Below are positions 21,887 to 31,160 of a stretch of DNA of 64,000 bases, piece by piece. The stretch comes from Nisaea sp. GTDB lineage: Bacteria; Pseudomonadota; Alphaproteobacteria; Thalassobaculales; Thalassobaculaceae. The notes below the pieces were generated by a model, which was not told where the DNA came from, made no database searches, and saw only the letters and a program-made list of their open reading frames with translations. Within the stretch, counting starts at the first letter, position 1. Each line of letters opens with the position of its first letter. The stretch is taken from the NCBI RefSeq assembly GCF_017640745.1, contig NZ_JAEPQA010000019.1, forward strand, positions 1 through 64,000. The letters run 5' to 3'. A program made the position numbers and the translations under genes.

Positions 21887-23032
21887 CTAGAGCAGGCTGA
21901 GCTGATCGCCCGCGCGCGACGGGACCTCGAACCGGTCGGTGCGGAGCGGCGGAAATTTCGACGCGAGCCCCGCCCGTTTCTTCGCCACCTCGAAGCGGCG
22001 ATGGATCAGCGCGGCATAGGGGCCCGAGCCGCGCATGCGCTCCCCCCACTCCGCCCGGTAGAGCGCACCGCCGCGGGTCTGCCGGATGAGCGAATAGACC
22101 CGCTCCGCCCGGTCCGGGAAATGCTCCTCCAGCCACTCGCGGAACAGATCCTTGATCTCCAGCGGCAGCCTGAGAAGGATGTGGCCCATTCCGCGCGCAC
22201 CGGCTTCCGCAGAGGCTTCGACCAGAGCCTCGATCTCGCCGTCATTGATCGCCGGAATGATCGGTGCCGCCAGTACATGCACCGGGATGCCTTCGGACCT
22301 CAGCGCATGGACCGCGTCGAGGCGGCGCGCCGGGGTCGCGGCCCGCGGTTCCATGATGCGGGCGAGATCGCGATCGAGCGTGGTGATGCTGAGCGCCACG
22401 GAAACGAGGCCGCGTGCCGCCATCGGCGCCAGGATATCGATGTCCCGGGTGACCAGAGCCGACTTTGTGACGATCGAGAGCGGATGGCCGAAATCCGAGA
22501 GCACCTGCAAGATCTCCCGGGTGATCCGCCGCTCCTTCTCGACCGGCTGGTAAGGGTCGGTATTGGTGCCGAGCGCCATCACCGCGGGCCGGTAGCCGGG
22601 CTTGCGCAGCGCCGCGTCCAGCAGCGCCGCCGCATCCGGCTTCGCCAGCAGCTTCGTCTCGAAGTCGAGACCGGGAGAATAACCGAGATAGGCATGGGTC
22701 GGCCGGGCGAAGCAGTAGATACAGCCATGCTCGCAGCCCCGATAGGGATTGATCGAGCGGTCGAACGGCACGTCGGGAGACTGGTTGCGGGCGATGATGG
22801 TGCGTGACGCATCCACCGCGACCTCCGTCTTCGGCCGCTTTTCGACGTCCCATCCGTCCGGCGAAGCACCGTGGAAGGGATTGTCGCCGGGCCAGCCGCC
22901 GATCACGCGCTCCCGGCGCTCGCGCTCGAACCTCCCGGTCGCGTTGGTTACCGCGCCCCGACCCTTCAGAGGGGAACGGGTCAGGACCTCGGGGTCCGCC
23001 GGCTCCGGCATAGTGAAATCGGTTTCGACCAT
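21887..23032 (-). CDS. PA0069-family radical SAM protein
   Basis: This 381-residue protein carries the cluster motif YRGCEHGCIYCFARP (CxxxCxxC) of radical SAM enzymes and resembles the PA0069 group, which is distantly related to spore photoproduct lyase. It has SPLKGRGAVTN near the N-terminus, a recurring motif of this group. The reaction is unknown. The ATG at 23032 is preferred over a start at 23062. It is the last gene of a minus-strand set with the DUF4169 gene (41 bases upstream) and the kinase-like gene. Confidence 0.88.
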   Translation of the reverse strand: MVETDFTMPEPADPEVLTRSPLKGRGAVTNATGRFERERRERVIGGWPGDNPFHGASPDGWDVEKRPKTEVAVDASRTIIARNQSPDVPFDRSINPYRGCEHGCIYCFARPTHAYLGYSPGLDFETKLLAKPDAAALLDAALRKPGYRPAVMALGTNTDPYQPVEKERRITREILQVLSDFGHPLSIVTKSALVTRDIDILAPMAARGLVSVALSITTLDRDLARIMEPRAATPARRLDAVHALRSEGIPVHVLAAPIIPAINDGEIEALVEASAEAGARGMGHILLRLPLEIKDLFREWLEEHFPDRAERVYSLIRQTRGGALYRAEWGERMRGSGPYAALIHRRFEVAKKRAGLASKFPPLRTDRFEVPSRAGDQLSLL

Positions 23033-23073
23033 GGACGGATGGTAGAGCCGAATAGAGAACAAAACAAGAACAA

Positions 23074-23283
23074 TCAGGAATCCTCCGGCGGAACCTCCTT
23101 GTCCATCCGGTGTAGTTCAAGTCGTTCCAACTGCTGTTCCCGGCGCGCCGCATCCGCCGCGTCCCCGGCACGTTCCGCGCGGGTGCGGCCGAATTTCGAC
23201 CGGTTTTCCTCGGCCTTCCTGGCATCCGCCTCGCGCGCCTTGCGCTTGCGGGCCTGACGCAGATTGACGATCTTGCCGCTCAT
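23074..23283 (-). CDS. DUF4169 small basic protein
   Basis: This 69-residue, highly charged protein begins MSGKIVNLRQARKRKAREA and continues with a helical Arg/Ala/Glu-rich segment, matching the DUF4169 family of alphaproteobacteria. Function is unknown. The frame is open upstream to 23469, but the ATG at 23283 has GGAGGAAC-type sequence upstream and gives the usual length. It starts 28 bases after the kinase-like gene. Confidence 0.8.
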   Translation of the reverse strand: MSGKIVNLRQARKRKAREADARKAEENRSKFGRTRAERAGDAADAARREQQLERLELHRMDKEVPPEDS

Positions 23284-23311
23284 CCGTTCCTCCGGAACCT
23301 GCCGCCGGACG

Positions 23312-24370
23312 TTAGTCCAGCACCAGCGGATCGGGCCCCTGCCACTCGCTTCGAACCCGCTCCATGGTCTCGCGCCGGGCCATCCGGCGCAAGCGCTCCA
23401 GAACCCCCTTGAGCATCCGGTCGCGCCTGCCGTCCCCGCCCTTCGAGACCTGCGCGACGTTTTCGGCATACCAGCGGCAGCCCCAGGTCGTGGTCCGGAG
23501 CCAGGTCAGGCGGCGGAACGGCAGCAGCCACGACTCCAAAGCGCGCGCGAGGGACGGCGGAACGGCCGTCCTGTAGGTGTCGTAGAAATCGATGATATCC
23601 GCGCGGCTCACCTCTCCCGTGACATCCGGATCCCAGGTCACCGAAGTGTGGAGCGAGGCATGCGCGAGGTCGATCGCCGGATTGCCGTACTGGGTCTTCT
23701 CCATGTCGACGAAGATCGCGCGCCCATCCTTCTGGACGACATAATTGCCCGGGTGGGTGTCCGTCAGGACGAGTGTCGGCGGCAATGGCGTCATGCCGTA
23801 CTCCGCGGCGAAATCGCGGGCCCACTTGCGCTCTTCCTCAAGGATCGTCCGTGCGCCCCGGTCCTCGACCAGGGCCGGGATGAACTCCGCCTGCGCCTCG
23901 ATCAATGCGACCAGCGCCTCGATCGGACGTACGGTCCGGGTCAGCGGCGCCATTTTTTCCGGAACCGGCAGGCGGTGTACGCTGGCGAGCGTCTCAGCGA
24001 TCTGGGGCAGATCGCGCGGAAGCTGGGCCGGCTTGCCCTCAACCGCGTCCACGATGAGAGCACCGTTCGGCAGCCGCGGGCTCGGGTCGAGCTGGCCGTG
24101 GATTGCCGGGGTGTGGCGGCTTGGCGCGGCACGACGGAAACATTCGGCCTGCAGGGAAAGCGCTTCTTCCGGCGTCATGTCGCGCCCGGCATGGCGCGGC
24201 ACTCGTACCAGCAACCGGTGTCCCTGCCAGGTTCTATCGCCGAGCAGAACGTGATCGTGCGTGAGACCACGTTCCGGCAGTTTGATCAGATCTTCGAGAG
24301 CAAGCCCATGGTAAGTCTTGAGCTTCATCAGCTCGGCATGGAGATTGCGAATGTCGAGATCGGTGGTCAT
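23312..24370 (-). CDS. APH-fold phosphotransferase family protein
   Basis: This 352-residue protein has the aminoglycoside/choline kinase-like fold. A Brenner-like motif VLTDTHPGNYVV and the metal motif IFVDMEKTQYGNPAIDLAH are in the right order in the C-terminal half. The catalytic loop has TDTHPGN where most kinases have HGDLHPGN, so the first His is missing; activity needs testing. Substrate is unknown; small-molecule kinase activity is more likely than antibiotic resistance. It leads a three-gene minus-strand set. Confidence 0.78.
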   Translation of the reverse strand: MTTDLDIRNLHAELMKLKTYHGLALEDLIKLPERGLTHDHVLLGDRTWQGHRLLVRVPRHAGRDMTPEEALSLQAECFRRAAPSRHTPAIHGQLDPSPRLPNGALIVDAVEGKPAQLPRDLPQIAETLASVHRLPVPEKMAPLTRTVRPIEALVALIEAQAEFIPALVEDRGARTILEEERKWARDFAAEYGMTPLPPTLVLTDTHPGNYVVQKDGRAIFVDMEKTQYGNPAIDLAHASLHTSVTWDPDVTGEVSRADIIDFYDTYRTAVPPSLARALESWLLPFRRLTWLRTTTWGCRWYAENVAQVSKGGDGRRDRMLKGVLERLRRMARRETMERVRSEWQGPDPLVLD

Positions 24371-24480
24371 GGCCGCAAGAACTCTGAAATGGTCTAATCT
24401 GGCGCACCGCTGACAGCAGGGGCGCCTCTCCCGGCATCTGTTAGCACAGCCGGTGAAGTAGCGGAAAAATAAGGTCGCTC

Positions 24481-25275
24481 TTGGTTAAGCGCGGGACATC
24501 GAAGAACGAGGATCTGTGGCGCATACCGCCGCCGGGCGCCTTCGGGCCGCTCGACGAGCATGGCCGGCGCCTCGGCGTTGCGGCGCCGGAGCTCTCGCTC
24601 AGCGTCGTCATCCCCTGCCTGAACGCGGAGGACGGTCTGCAGCGCACCCTGGACGCCCTTGGCAGTGCCGCTCGCTCGGGCTTTACGCCGGAGATCGTCG
24701 TGGTCGATGGAGGCTCGACCGATCGCACCAGGGAGATCGCGGAAGCGGCCGGCGCCCGCGTCATCGAGTGCGCGCCCGGACGCGGCACGCAGCTCGCCAC
24801 CGGAGCACGGGCCGCGAAAGGCGACTGGCTTTTGTTTCTGCACGGGGACACCGCCCTCGAGCGCGGTTGGGCGGCCAGCGTGATGGTTTTCGCCAGCAAC
24901 GATCGCAACCGCGAGCGGGCGGCGGTCTTCAGCTTCGCCCTCGACGACGAGAGCGCGGCCGCAAGATGGCTCGAGAAAGTCGTGCGCTGGCGCAACAGGT
25001 GGCTCGGCCTGCCCTACGGCGATCAGGGGCTGCTGATCCACCGGCGCTTCTACCGCCGTCTCGGCGGCTACAAGGAGATTCCCCTGATGGAGGATGTCGA
25101 TCTGATCCGCCGGATTGGCCTCGCCCGCATTGCCCTGTTCGACATCCGCGCCGTGACGTCCGCCGAGCGCTATGTCCGCGGCGGCTATCTGCGGCGCATG
25201 CTCAGGAACTTCGTCTGTTTGACCCTGTTCTTCTGCCGCGTTCCTCCACGGCTGATCGCCCGGATCTACGGCTGA
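24481..25275 (+). CDS. TIGR04283-like family-2 glycosyltransferase
   Basis: This 264-residue GT-A glycosyltransferase has LSVVIPCLNAEDGLQ, VVDGGSTDRTREIA (nucleotide/metal binding) and LLFLHGDTALERGW, which fit the group named for arsenosugar biosynthesis (TIGR04283). The only plausible start is TTG at 24481, seven bases after AAGG; no ATG or GTG precedes the domain. It is followed four bases later by a DUF2064 gene, the usual partner. Neither an arsenite methyltransferase nor an arsenosugar radical SAM gene is nearby, so the arsenic link is inherited from the family name and not shown here. Confidence 0.85.
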   Translation: MVKRGTSKNEDLWRIPPPGAFGPLDEHGRRLGVAAPELSLSVVIPCLNAEDGLQRTLDALGSAARSGFTPEIVVVDGGSTDRTREIAEAAGARVIECAPGRGTQLATGARAAKGDWLLFLHGDTALERGWAASVMVFASNDRNRERAAVFSFALDDESAAARWLEKVVRWRNRWLGLPYGDQGLLIHRRFYRRLGGYKEIPLMEDVDLIRRIGLARIALFDIRAVTSAERYVRGGYLRRMLRNFVCLTLFFCRVPPRLIARIYG

Positions 25276-25279
25276 GCCG

Positions 25280-25861
25280 ATGCCGCGGAAAACCCTGATC
25301 GTCTTCGCCAAGACACCGCGCGCCGGCCTGGTCAAAAGCCGGCTCGCCCGCGATATCGGGCGCCACGCAGCGACCCGATGGTATCGCGGAAACCTCTCCG
25401 CCACCCTGGGACGGCTCGGCCGCGGCCGGCGATGGGACTGCCGTATCTTCGGTACACCTCATCACGCCGCCCATTGGCCCTGGCCGCACCCCTGGCGCTT
25501 CCGGCATCAGGCGCCCGGCGATCTCGGACACCGGATGCTCCGCGCTCTACGCTCCTCCAGCGGGGGGCCCGTGGTGCTGATCGGCAGCGATATCCCGGGG
25601 ATCGGGCCGGCCCATATCGCGGAGGCCTTCCGGAAGCTCGGGAGCAACGACGCGGTCTTCGGACCTTCGGCTGACGGGGGCTACTGGCTGGTCGGATTCT
25701 CTCCGCGCTATCGCAGCGATCCGTTCCGGCAGGTGCGCTGGTCGACGGAGCATGCCCTCGCGGACACACTCAGGGGATTCGGTCCGGGACACCGGATCGG
25801 GTTCGTCGCTGAACTGAGGGACGTGGATACGGGTGCCGACCTTGCGGCACCCGGGACCTGA
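25280..25861 (+). CDS. TIGR04282-like (DUF2064) nucleotidyl/glycosyltransferase
   Basis: This 193-residue GT-A-like protein has VFAKTPRAGLVKSRLA at the N-terminus, LIGSDIPGI and GPSADGGYWLVG, all typical of DUF2064/TIGR04282. These resemble MobA-like nucleotidyltransferases. It lies four bases after the TIGR04283-like gene, so both are probably co-transcribed. The product they make is unknown. It ends 5 bases from the convergent moaB gene. Confidence 0.85.
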   Translation: MPRKTLIVFAKTPRAGLVKSRLARDIGRHAATRWYRGNLSATLGRLGRGRRWDCRIFGTPHHAAHWPWPHPWRFRHQAPGDLGHRMLRALRSSSGGPVVLIGSDIPGIGPAHIAEAFRKLGSNDAVFGPSADGGYWLVGFSPRYRSDPFRQVRWSTEHALADTLRGFGPGHRIGFVAELRDVDTGADLAAPGT

Positions 25862-25865
25862 CCTG

Positions 25866-26417
25866 TCAGGCGGAGCGGCCGTAAAGCTCGTGCTCGCGCA
25901 GGCGCGGCATGATCTCGACGAAATTGCAGGGGCGGAAGCGGATATCGAGCTGGTTGGCGAGGATCTCGTCCCAGGCATCCTTGCAGGCCCCGGTCGAACC
26001 CGGCAGGGCGAAGAGATAGGTGCCGCGCGCCACGCCGGCGATCGCCCGCGACTGGATCGTCGAGGTACCGATCTTCGGATAGCTTATCCAGCGGAAAAGC
26101 TCGCCGAAGCCCTCGATCTCCTTCTCGAAGACCGAGCGGAACGCCTCTGGCGTCACGTCGCGCCCGGTGAGCCCGGTGCCGCCTGTGGAGAGCACGACGT
26201 CGATGCCGTCATCCTCGATCCAGGTTTTCAGCTGAGCGGTGATCGCGGGGACATCGTCTGTCACGATCTTGCGGTCCGCGAGAATGTGACCCGCGCCTGT
26301 CAGACGCTCGACCAGCGTGTCGCCGGAGCGGTCCGTTTCCAGTGTCCGCGTGTCGGAAACGGTCAGAACGGCAATGTGAACGGGTACGAAAGGACGGGAC
26401 TCGTCAATTCCTGGCAT
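25866..26417 (-). CDS. moaB: Molybdenum cofactor protein MoaB
   Basis: This 183-residue protein has the MoaB/Mog fold: VLTVSDTRTLETDRSGD, VLSTGGTGLTGRDVTPEA and LPGSTGACKDAW. MoaB-type enzymes adenylylate molybdopterin or assist molybdenum insertion. The ATG at 26417 overlaps the end of the upstream transglycosylase gene by 14 bases, indicating translational coupling. No other molybdenum-cofactor gene is in the window. Confidence 0.92.
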   Translation of the reverse strand: MPGIDESRPFVPVHIAVLTVSDTRTLETDRSGDTLVERLTGAGHILADRKIVTDDVPAITAQLKTWIEDDGIDVVLSTGGTGLTGRDVTPEAFRSVFEKEIEGFGELFRWISYPKIGTSTIQSRAIAGVARGTYLFALPGSTGACKDAWDEILANQLDIRFRPCNFVEIMPRLREHELYGRSA

Positions 26418-28290
26418 GTTTCGGGTCGCCCGGCTGCTCTGAGAGATCGATTGACTCATAGCGCGGCCAGGACCCGGCGGCAATGTGATCCAGCGACGGA
26501 GCGGGCTGGCCGAGACGCAGCCGGTACATCCAGAGATTGGTCAGCACCCGCTCGATGAATTCGCGGGTTTCATGACGCGGAATCGACTCGATGAAGAGCA
26601 GCGGATCCTGCTTGAAGTCGACATCCTTGGTCCATTTCCGCAGCGTCCCCGGGCCGGCATTGTAGGCGGCGAGGAGCTGGAACAGGCCTTCGTTCACGCT
26701 GTCCTGCTTAAGCAGGTGGCCGACATATTCCTGGCCAAGCTTGAGATTGAGGTTCGGATCCATCAGCGCCTTGCGGCCGTCGCGGCTGCGGAAGCTGTGG
26801 TCGCCCGCAACCCAGGCCGCGGTCCGCGGCATGATCTGCATTACGCCGATGGCCCCGCGCCCGCTGCGCGCATTGGCATTGAACTTCGATTCCTGCCGGG
26901 CGATGGCGTAGATCAGCGCCTTGTCGATCCCGGCGATCGAGTCGAGCTGCCAGTCCGGAAGCGGGTAGAAGGCCGCGTAATAGGGCCGGTCGCCGCGTGC
27001 CCGGAGGATTCCGGCGATCCGCATGGCGAGGCCCGGCATGCCGTTGCCGGCGGCGACGGTCATGATTGCCCCGTGCATGTAATCCGGCATGTTCGGATAG
27101 AGACGGCGGAGCTCCTTTTCCGCGAGGTCCATGCGGCCGACCTGCATCAGGGCGAAGGTGCGGCGACCGCCGGGCGCACCGAGGAGCGCTTCCTTGGTAT
27201 CCTCATTGAGTTCGGGCAGGGTCCAGTCCAGCGGCATATCGATGCCGAGCGCACGCCGCGCCAGAAGCCCGTAGAACGTCGCCGAATGGGTCGCGGCCTG
27301 AGCCAGCCAGAGAGTCGCCTGACGCGGCCGCCGCTCGGCGAGATGCGCGCGCGACGCCCAGTAGGCACCCGCGGCCTTTACCCAGCGGGAGACGTCCGGT
27401 GCCCGCGCCAGCGACTCGAAATGCCCGGACGCGGCGTCGTAATCGCCCTGACGCCAATAGGCGAGGCCGGCCGTCCAGTGCGCTGTCGGGATCAGGTCGC
27501 CGGAAAGCTCCAGGCTCTCCTTCGCATACCGGATCGCCTTCTCGTCCACATTGAAGACGAAATAGCCATGCGCGATCTCGGCCAGCGCGTGAGCCCGATC
27601 CGTCTTGTCGAGGCCTTTTCCGGCCTTGGAATTCAGATACTTGACGCCGCCGGTCGGATAACCCTGGCGAACAAACCTGCGAATCTCGCGGATCACGCTG
27701 CGCCCGTGACGGGACACCGTCGGCCCCTTGCGGCTCAGGTGCTGTTGCGGCTCGACCGCACCGTTAACCTGGGAGGCGCCGCTGCCGGTCAGGTACCCCT
27801 TCTCGGGACGTGCCGGCGGCTTCCAGTTTCCGGGTTTCCGGCGAAGTGCCAAGCGATAGACCTTGCGGGCGCCCGGATGGTCGGCGTAGGCCGCCATCCA
27901 GTCCTTAAGTTCCTTGTATTTGGAACGATAGGCAGTCGGGTGCATGTAACGCTGATAGAGCACGTGGCCCATCAGGATCTCGTCGTCCAACTCGGCGATC
28001 AGCTTATCCGCGGCACGCCATTTTCCGGCGTCCTGCAGTTCGAATATTTTCCGATAACGGGCGACGTCTTCGTCGCCGATCACCTCGAATCGGATCTGCG
28101 GCGCGACCGATTCGGACTCAAGAACGTCGTAGGATGATGCTCGCGGCGGAATCGCATCGTTGCGGGCGGCGGCGTGAGCCGGCCCGTAGACGATTGATAT
28201 CCCCGTGGCCAGACCCAGGATCGCGGCTGCGAAAACCCGGATCGCGAGCCACCCCCGGCGGGGCGGAGTCGGTTTTTCACCTCTCATCAT
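26404..28290 (-). CDS. Slt-type lytic transglycosylase
   Basis: This 628-residue periplasmic enzyme cleaves peptidoglycan to 1,6-anhydromuropeptides. It has an N-terminal signal/anchor segment (about 15-40), a long alpha-helical superhelical region, and a C-terminal SLT domain with the catalytic Glu in IARQESKFNANARS and the GVMQIMPRTA and AAYNAGPGTLRKW motifs. The architecture is that of Slt70-like soluble enzymes. ATG at 28290 or 28287 is the likely start; a GTG at 28296 is also possible. moaB overlaps its 3' end. An unusually AT-rich region lies upstream. Confidence 0.93.
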   Translation of the reverse strand: MMRGEKPTPPRRGWLAIRVFAAAILGLATGISIVYGPAHAAARNDAIPPRASSYDVLESESVAPQIRFEVIGDEDVARYRKIFELQDAGKWRAADKLIAELDDEILMGHVLYQRYMHPTAYRSKYKELKDWMAAYADHPGARKVYRLALRRKPGNWKPPARPEKGYLTGSGASQVNGAVEPQQHLSRKGPTVSRHGRSVIREIRRFVRQGYPTGGVKYLNSKAGKGLDKTDRAHALAEIAHGYFVFNVDEKAIRYAKESLELSGDLIPTAHWTAGLAYWRQGDYDAASGHFESLARAPDVSRWVKAAGAYWASRAHLAERRPRQATLWLAQAATHSATFYGLLARRALGIDMPLDWTLPELNEDTKEALLGAPGGRRTFALMQVGRMDLAEKELRRLYPNMPDYMHGAIMTVAAGNGMPGLAMRIAGILRARGDRPYYAAFYPLPDWQLDSIAGIDKALIYAIARQESKFNANARSGRGAIGVMQIMPRTAAWVAGDHSFRSRDGRKALMDPNLNLKLGQEYVGHLLKQDSVNEGLFQLLAAYNAGPGTLRKWTKDVDFKQDPLLFIESIPRHETREFIERVLTNLWMYRLRLGQPAPSLDHIAAGSWPRYESIDLSEQPGDPKHARN

Positions 28291-28296
28291 GACCAC

Positions 28297-28506
28297 GCTA
28301 AGTAGGGCAAGAAGAAGGCAATCTCAAGCAGCGATTTCGGGTACCTGCATCCCGCCAATAGCCACAACTACTTAAGTTTGGATTTTGATGTAAAGACTTA
28401 ATACAAGGTAATACTTTTCGTCTTTTCAATGTGTTAGATGGTACAACTATCATGGTTAACGGATCGGGGGAATTCTCGCCAATTTAAGCGAAAACATTTC
28501 CGTAAA
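28297..28506. promoter_or_regulatory. AT-rich upstream region of the lytic transglycosylase gene
   Basis: This 210-base gap is much richer in A/T than its surroundings, especially 28360-28500. A direct repeat TAATAC occurs at 28399-28404 and 28409-28414, ten bases apart. TTAACCAT, the half-site associated with CtrA in Caulobacter, is present on the minus strand at 28459-28452. No supportable gene is here. It most likely holds the transglycosylase promoter; CtrA control is inference. Confidence 0.4.
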
Positions 28507-29376
28507 TTACTGAATAATTTGCTTTATTGCCAGCAGATCGCGCCATGCGAGGGCCTTCTGACCGGAGGATCGGAGCAGAAAGGCGGGATGAAAAAGCGGG
28601 ATTGCCGGAATGGGTCCGTCGAGCCCCGCACCGGCATATTCGAACTGCCGGCCGCGTAGCCGCATGATGCCCTGACGCTGGTCGAGAAGCGTTTTTGCCG
28701 AAGTCCCCCCGACCGGAACCAGAACGCGCGGACGGACCAGTTCGATGTGGCGCCGGATGAACGGCAGACAAGTTGCGATTTCGGCCGGTGTCGGCTCGCG
28801 GTTTCCGGGCGGGCGCCAGGGCAGGATATTGGTGATGTAGGCGTTTTTCTCGCGATCGAGGCCGATCGACTGCATCATCCGGTCCAGCAAGCGTCCACTC
28901 GCGCCGACGAAGGGGCGCCCCTGACGGTCCTCGTCCGCGCCGGGCGCCTCCCCGATGAACATTACATCCGGCCGTTCCACGCCTTCGCCAAAGACGAGAT
29001 TTGTCGCCGTGACCTTGAGCGGAAAACCCTCGAGGGCGTCAAGCGCGGCGCGCAGCTCTTCGAGGGTTTGCGCCGCCGAGGCAAGAGCGCGGGCAGCACT
29101 GTCCGACGGCGGCTCCGCAGCGGCCGGCGGACGCCGGGGAGCCGCTTCGACAGCGGGTCGCGCCATTTGTTTCGGAGTCGTAACGGGCGCTGGTGCAGCG
29201 TCTGCGGGTAACTGTGCCGGACCCGGCACAGAGGCCGCAGCGGCGGCGGCAAACCAGTCCACCGGCTCTTCCCCGATAGCCTCGTCGGCGCCGAGTTCGA
29301 CGTACCATTGAAGCAGCGCTTCGGGGTCCGGTTGGGTCTCGTCCAGCGAAAGGCTCACGCGTTCCTCGTCTCTCAT
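28507..29376 (-). CDS. Family-4-like uracil-DNA glycosylase
   Basis: This 289-residue protein removes uracil from DNA. The C-terminal 200 residues carry motif [18 protein letters not shown] and motif [10 protein letters not shown] of the family-4/5 group. The N-terminal ~95 residues are acidic then Pro/Ala-rich and probably disordered. The segment before motif A reads [15 protein letters not shown]; as I recall, close relatives have EGC here. Only one cysteine remains in the protein, so a [4Fe-4S] cluster like that of the archaeal enzymes cannot form. The ATG at 29376 is chosen over a GTG at 29385. It diverges from the ETF-QO gene. Confidence 0.88.
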   Translation of the reverse strand: MRDEERVSLSLDETQPDPEALLQWYVELGADEAIGEEPVDWFAAAAAASVPGPAQLPADAAPAPVTTPKQMARPAVEAAPRRPPAAAEPPSDSAARALASAAQTLEELRAALDALEGFPLKVTATNLVFGEGVERPDVMFIGEAPGADEDRQGRPFVGASGRLLDRMMQSIGLDREKNAYITNILPWRPPGNREPTPAEIATCLPFIRRHIELVRPRVLVPVGGTSAKTLLDQRQGIMRLRGRQFEYAGAGLDGPIPAIPLFHPAFLLRSSGQKALAWRDLLAIKQIIQ

Positions 29377-29469
29377 TCGTCGCACAGGCCCATTCGCGTC
29401 GCTTGTCGACGCCGGGGAGCTGTGCCAAGTAAGACACTAACCTGTGTAAGAAACGATTTGGAGAGGTTC

Positions 29470-31104
29470 ATGGAACGCGAGTCGATGGAATACGACGTCG
29501 TCATCGTCGGGGCCGGTCCTGCCGGCCTATCGGCCGCGATCCGGTTGCGCCAGCTTTCGGAGCAGCATGGCCAGGATCTGAGCGTCTGTGTCATCGAGAA
29601 GGGCTCCGAGGTCGGCGCCCATATCCTGTCCGGCGCGGTGATGGAGCCGCGGGCGATGGCCGAGCTCTTCCCGGACTGGAAGGAACGCGGCGCGCCGCTG
29701 AACACGCCGGTGACCCAGGACCGTTTCATGTACCTGACCCGCAATGGCGGGTATCAGCTGCCCTGCCCGCCGCAGATGAACAATCACGGCAATTACATCA
29801 TCAGCCTCGGCAATGTCTGCCGTTGGCTCGCCGAGCAGGCCGAGGGTATGGGCGTCGAGATCTATCCGGGCTTCGCTGCCGCCGAGGTGCTCTATGACGA
29901 GAACGGCGCCGTCCGCGGCGTCGCGACCGGAGATATGGGTATCGGCAAGGATGGCGAGCAGACCGCCAACTATACGCAAGGCATCGAGCTGCACGCCAAG
30001 CAGACCCTGTTCGCCGAGGGCGTGCGCGGCTCCCTGACCAAGACCCTCTTCGAGCGCTTCAATCTGCGCGACGGCGTCGACCCGCAGACCTACGGGATCG
30101 GCATCAAGGAGCTCTGGGAAGTCGATCCGGCCGTGCATCAGGAGGGCCTCGTCGTCCATACGGTCGGCTGGCCGATCGACGGCGGCACCTATGGCGGCTC
30201 CTTCCTCTATCACCTGGAAAACAACCAGGTGGCGGTCGGCTACGTGATCGGGCTCGATTACGAGAACCCGCATCTCAGTCCGTTCGAGGAATTCCAGCGC
30301 TACAAGACGCACCCGAAGATCCGCCCGTTCTTCGAGGGCGGCCGGCGTATCTCCTACGGCGCGCGGGCGATCAACGAGGGCGGGTTCCAGTCGATCCCGA
30401 AGATCACCTTCCCCGGCGGTGCCATCCTCGGCTGTTCGGCCGGGTTCCTGAACGTGCCGAAGATCAAGGGCTCGCACACGGCGATGAAGTCCGGCATGAC
30501 CGCCGCCGAAGCCCTGTTCGACGCCATGAAGGACGGCGCAGGCGCCGGGCTCGAGATCACCGATTACCGCGCCCGGATGGAGAAGAGCTGGGTCTGGGAC
30601 GAGCTCAAGGCGGTGCGCAACATCCGCCCGGGCTTCAAGGCCGGCTTCCTGATGGGCATGGCCAATGCGGGCTTCGAGACCCTGTTCAAGGGCAAGAGCC
30701 CCTGGACCCTGCATCACCACCACGACCACGAATGCCTGAAGCCGGCGGATCACTGCGAGAAGATCGCCTATCCGAAGCCGGACGGAAAGGTCAGCTTCGA
30801 CCGCCTGTCCTCGGTCTTCCTCTCCAACACCAACCATGAGGAAAACCAGCCGGCGCACCTGACCCTGAAGGATCCGTCGGTTCCGGTGGAGCATAATCTC
30901 GCGCTCTATGACGCACCGGAGCAGCGCTATTGCCCTGCCGGCGTCTACGAGATTGTCCGCGACGACGACGGCAGCAATCCGCGCCTGCAGATCAACGCGC
31001 AGAACTGTGTCCACTGCAAGACCTGCGACATCAAGGATCCGACCCAGAATATCAACTGGGTGGTTCCCGAAGGCGGAGGCGGACCTAACTATCCGAACAT
31101 GTAA
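29470..31104 (+). CDS. Electron-transfer flavoprotein-ubiquinone oxidoreductase
   Basis: This 544-residue membrane-associated enzyme passes electrons from electron-transfer flavoprotein to ubiquinone. It has an N-terminal FAD motif [20 protein letters not shown], a central ubiquinone-binding region and a C-terminal [4Fe-4S] domain (RYCPAGVYE, then [13 protein letters not shown]). These four cysteines and the overall length match ETF-QO. The ATG at 29470 has GGAGAGG at 29460-29466. It is followed by the TPR lipoprotein gene after 56 bases. Confidence 0.96.
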   Translation: MERESMEYDVVIVGAGPAGLSAAIRLRQLSEQHGQDLSVCVIEKGSEVGAHILSGAVMEPRAMAELFPDWKERGAPLNTPVTQDRFMYLTRNGGYQLPCPPQMNNHGNYIISLGNVCRWLAEQAEGMGVEIYPGFAAAEVLYDENGAVRGVATGDMGIGKDGEQTANYTQGIELHAKQTLFAEGVRGSLTKTLFERFNLRDGVDPQTYGIGIKELWEVDPAVHQEGLVVHTVGWPIDGGTYGGSFLYHLENNQVAVGYVIGLDYENPHLSPFEEFQRYKTHPKIRPFFEGGRRISYGARAINEGGFQSIPKITFPGGAILGCSAGFLNVPKIKGSHTAMKSGMTAAEALFDAMKDGAGAGLEITDYRARMEKSWVWDELKAVRNIRPGFKAGFLMGMANAGFETLFKGKSPWTLHHHHDHECLKPADHCEKIAYPKPDGKVSFDRLSSVFLSNTNHEENQPAHLTLKDPSVPVEHNLALYDAPEQRYCPAGVYEIVRDDDGSNPRLQINAQNCVHCKTCDIKDPTQNINWVVPEGGGGPNYPNM

Positions 31105-31160
31105 ACCGATTGACGCCTGAGGCCTTATCGCCAGATCGCCGGAAACGAGAGGGTAGAATC

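Noticed and set aside
28438-28659. A 73-codon plus-strand frame in the AT-rich region
   Set aside because: It runs into the uracil-DNA glycosylase 3' end antisense, lacks a ribosome-binding site and has no family-like features.
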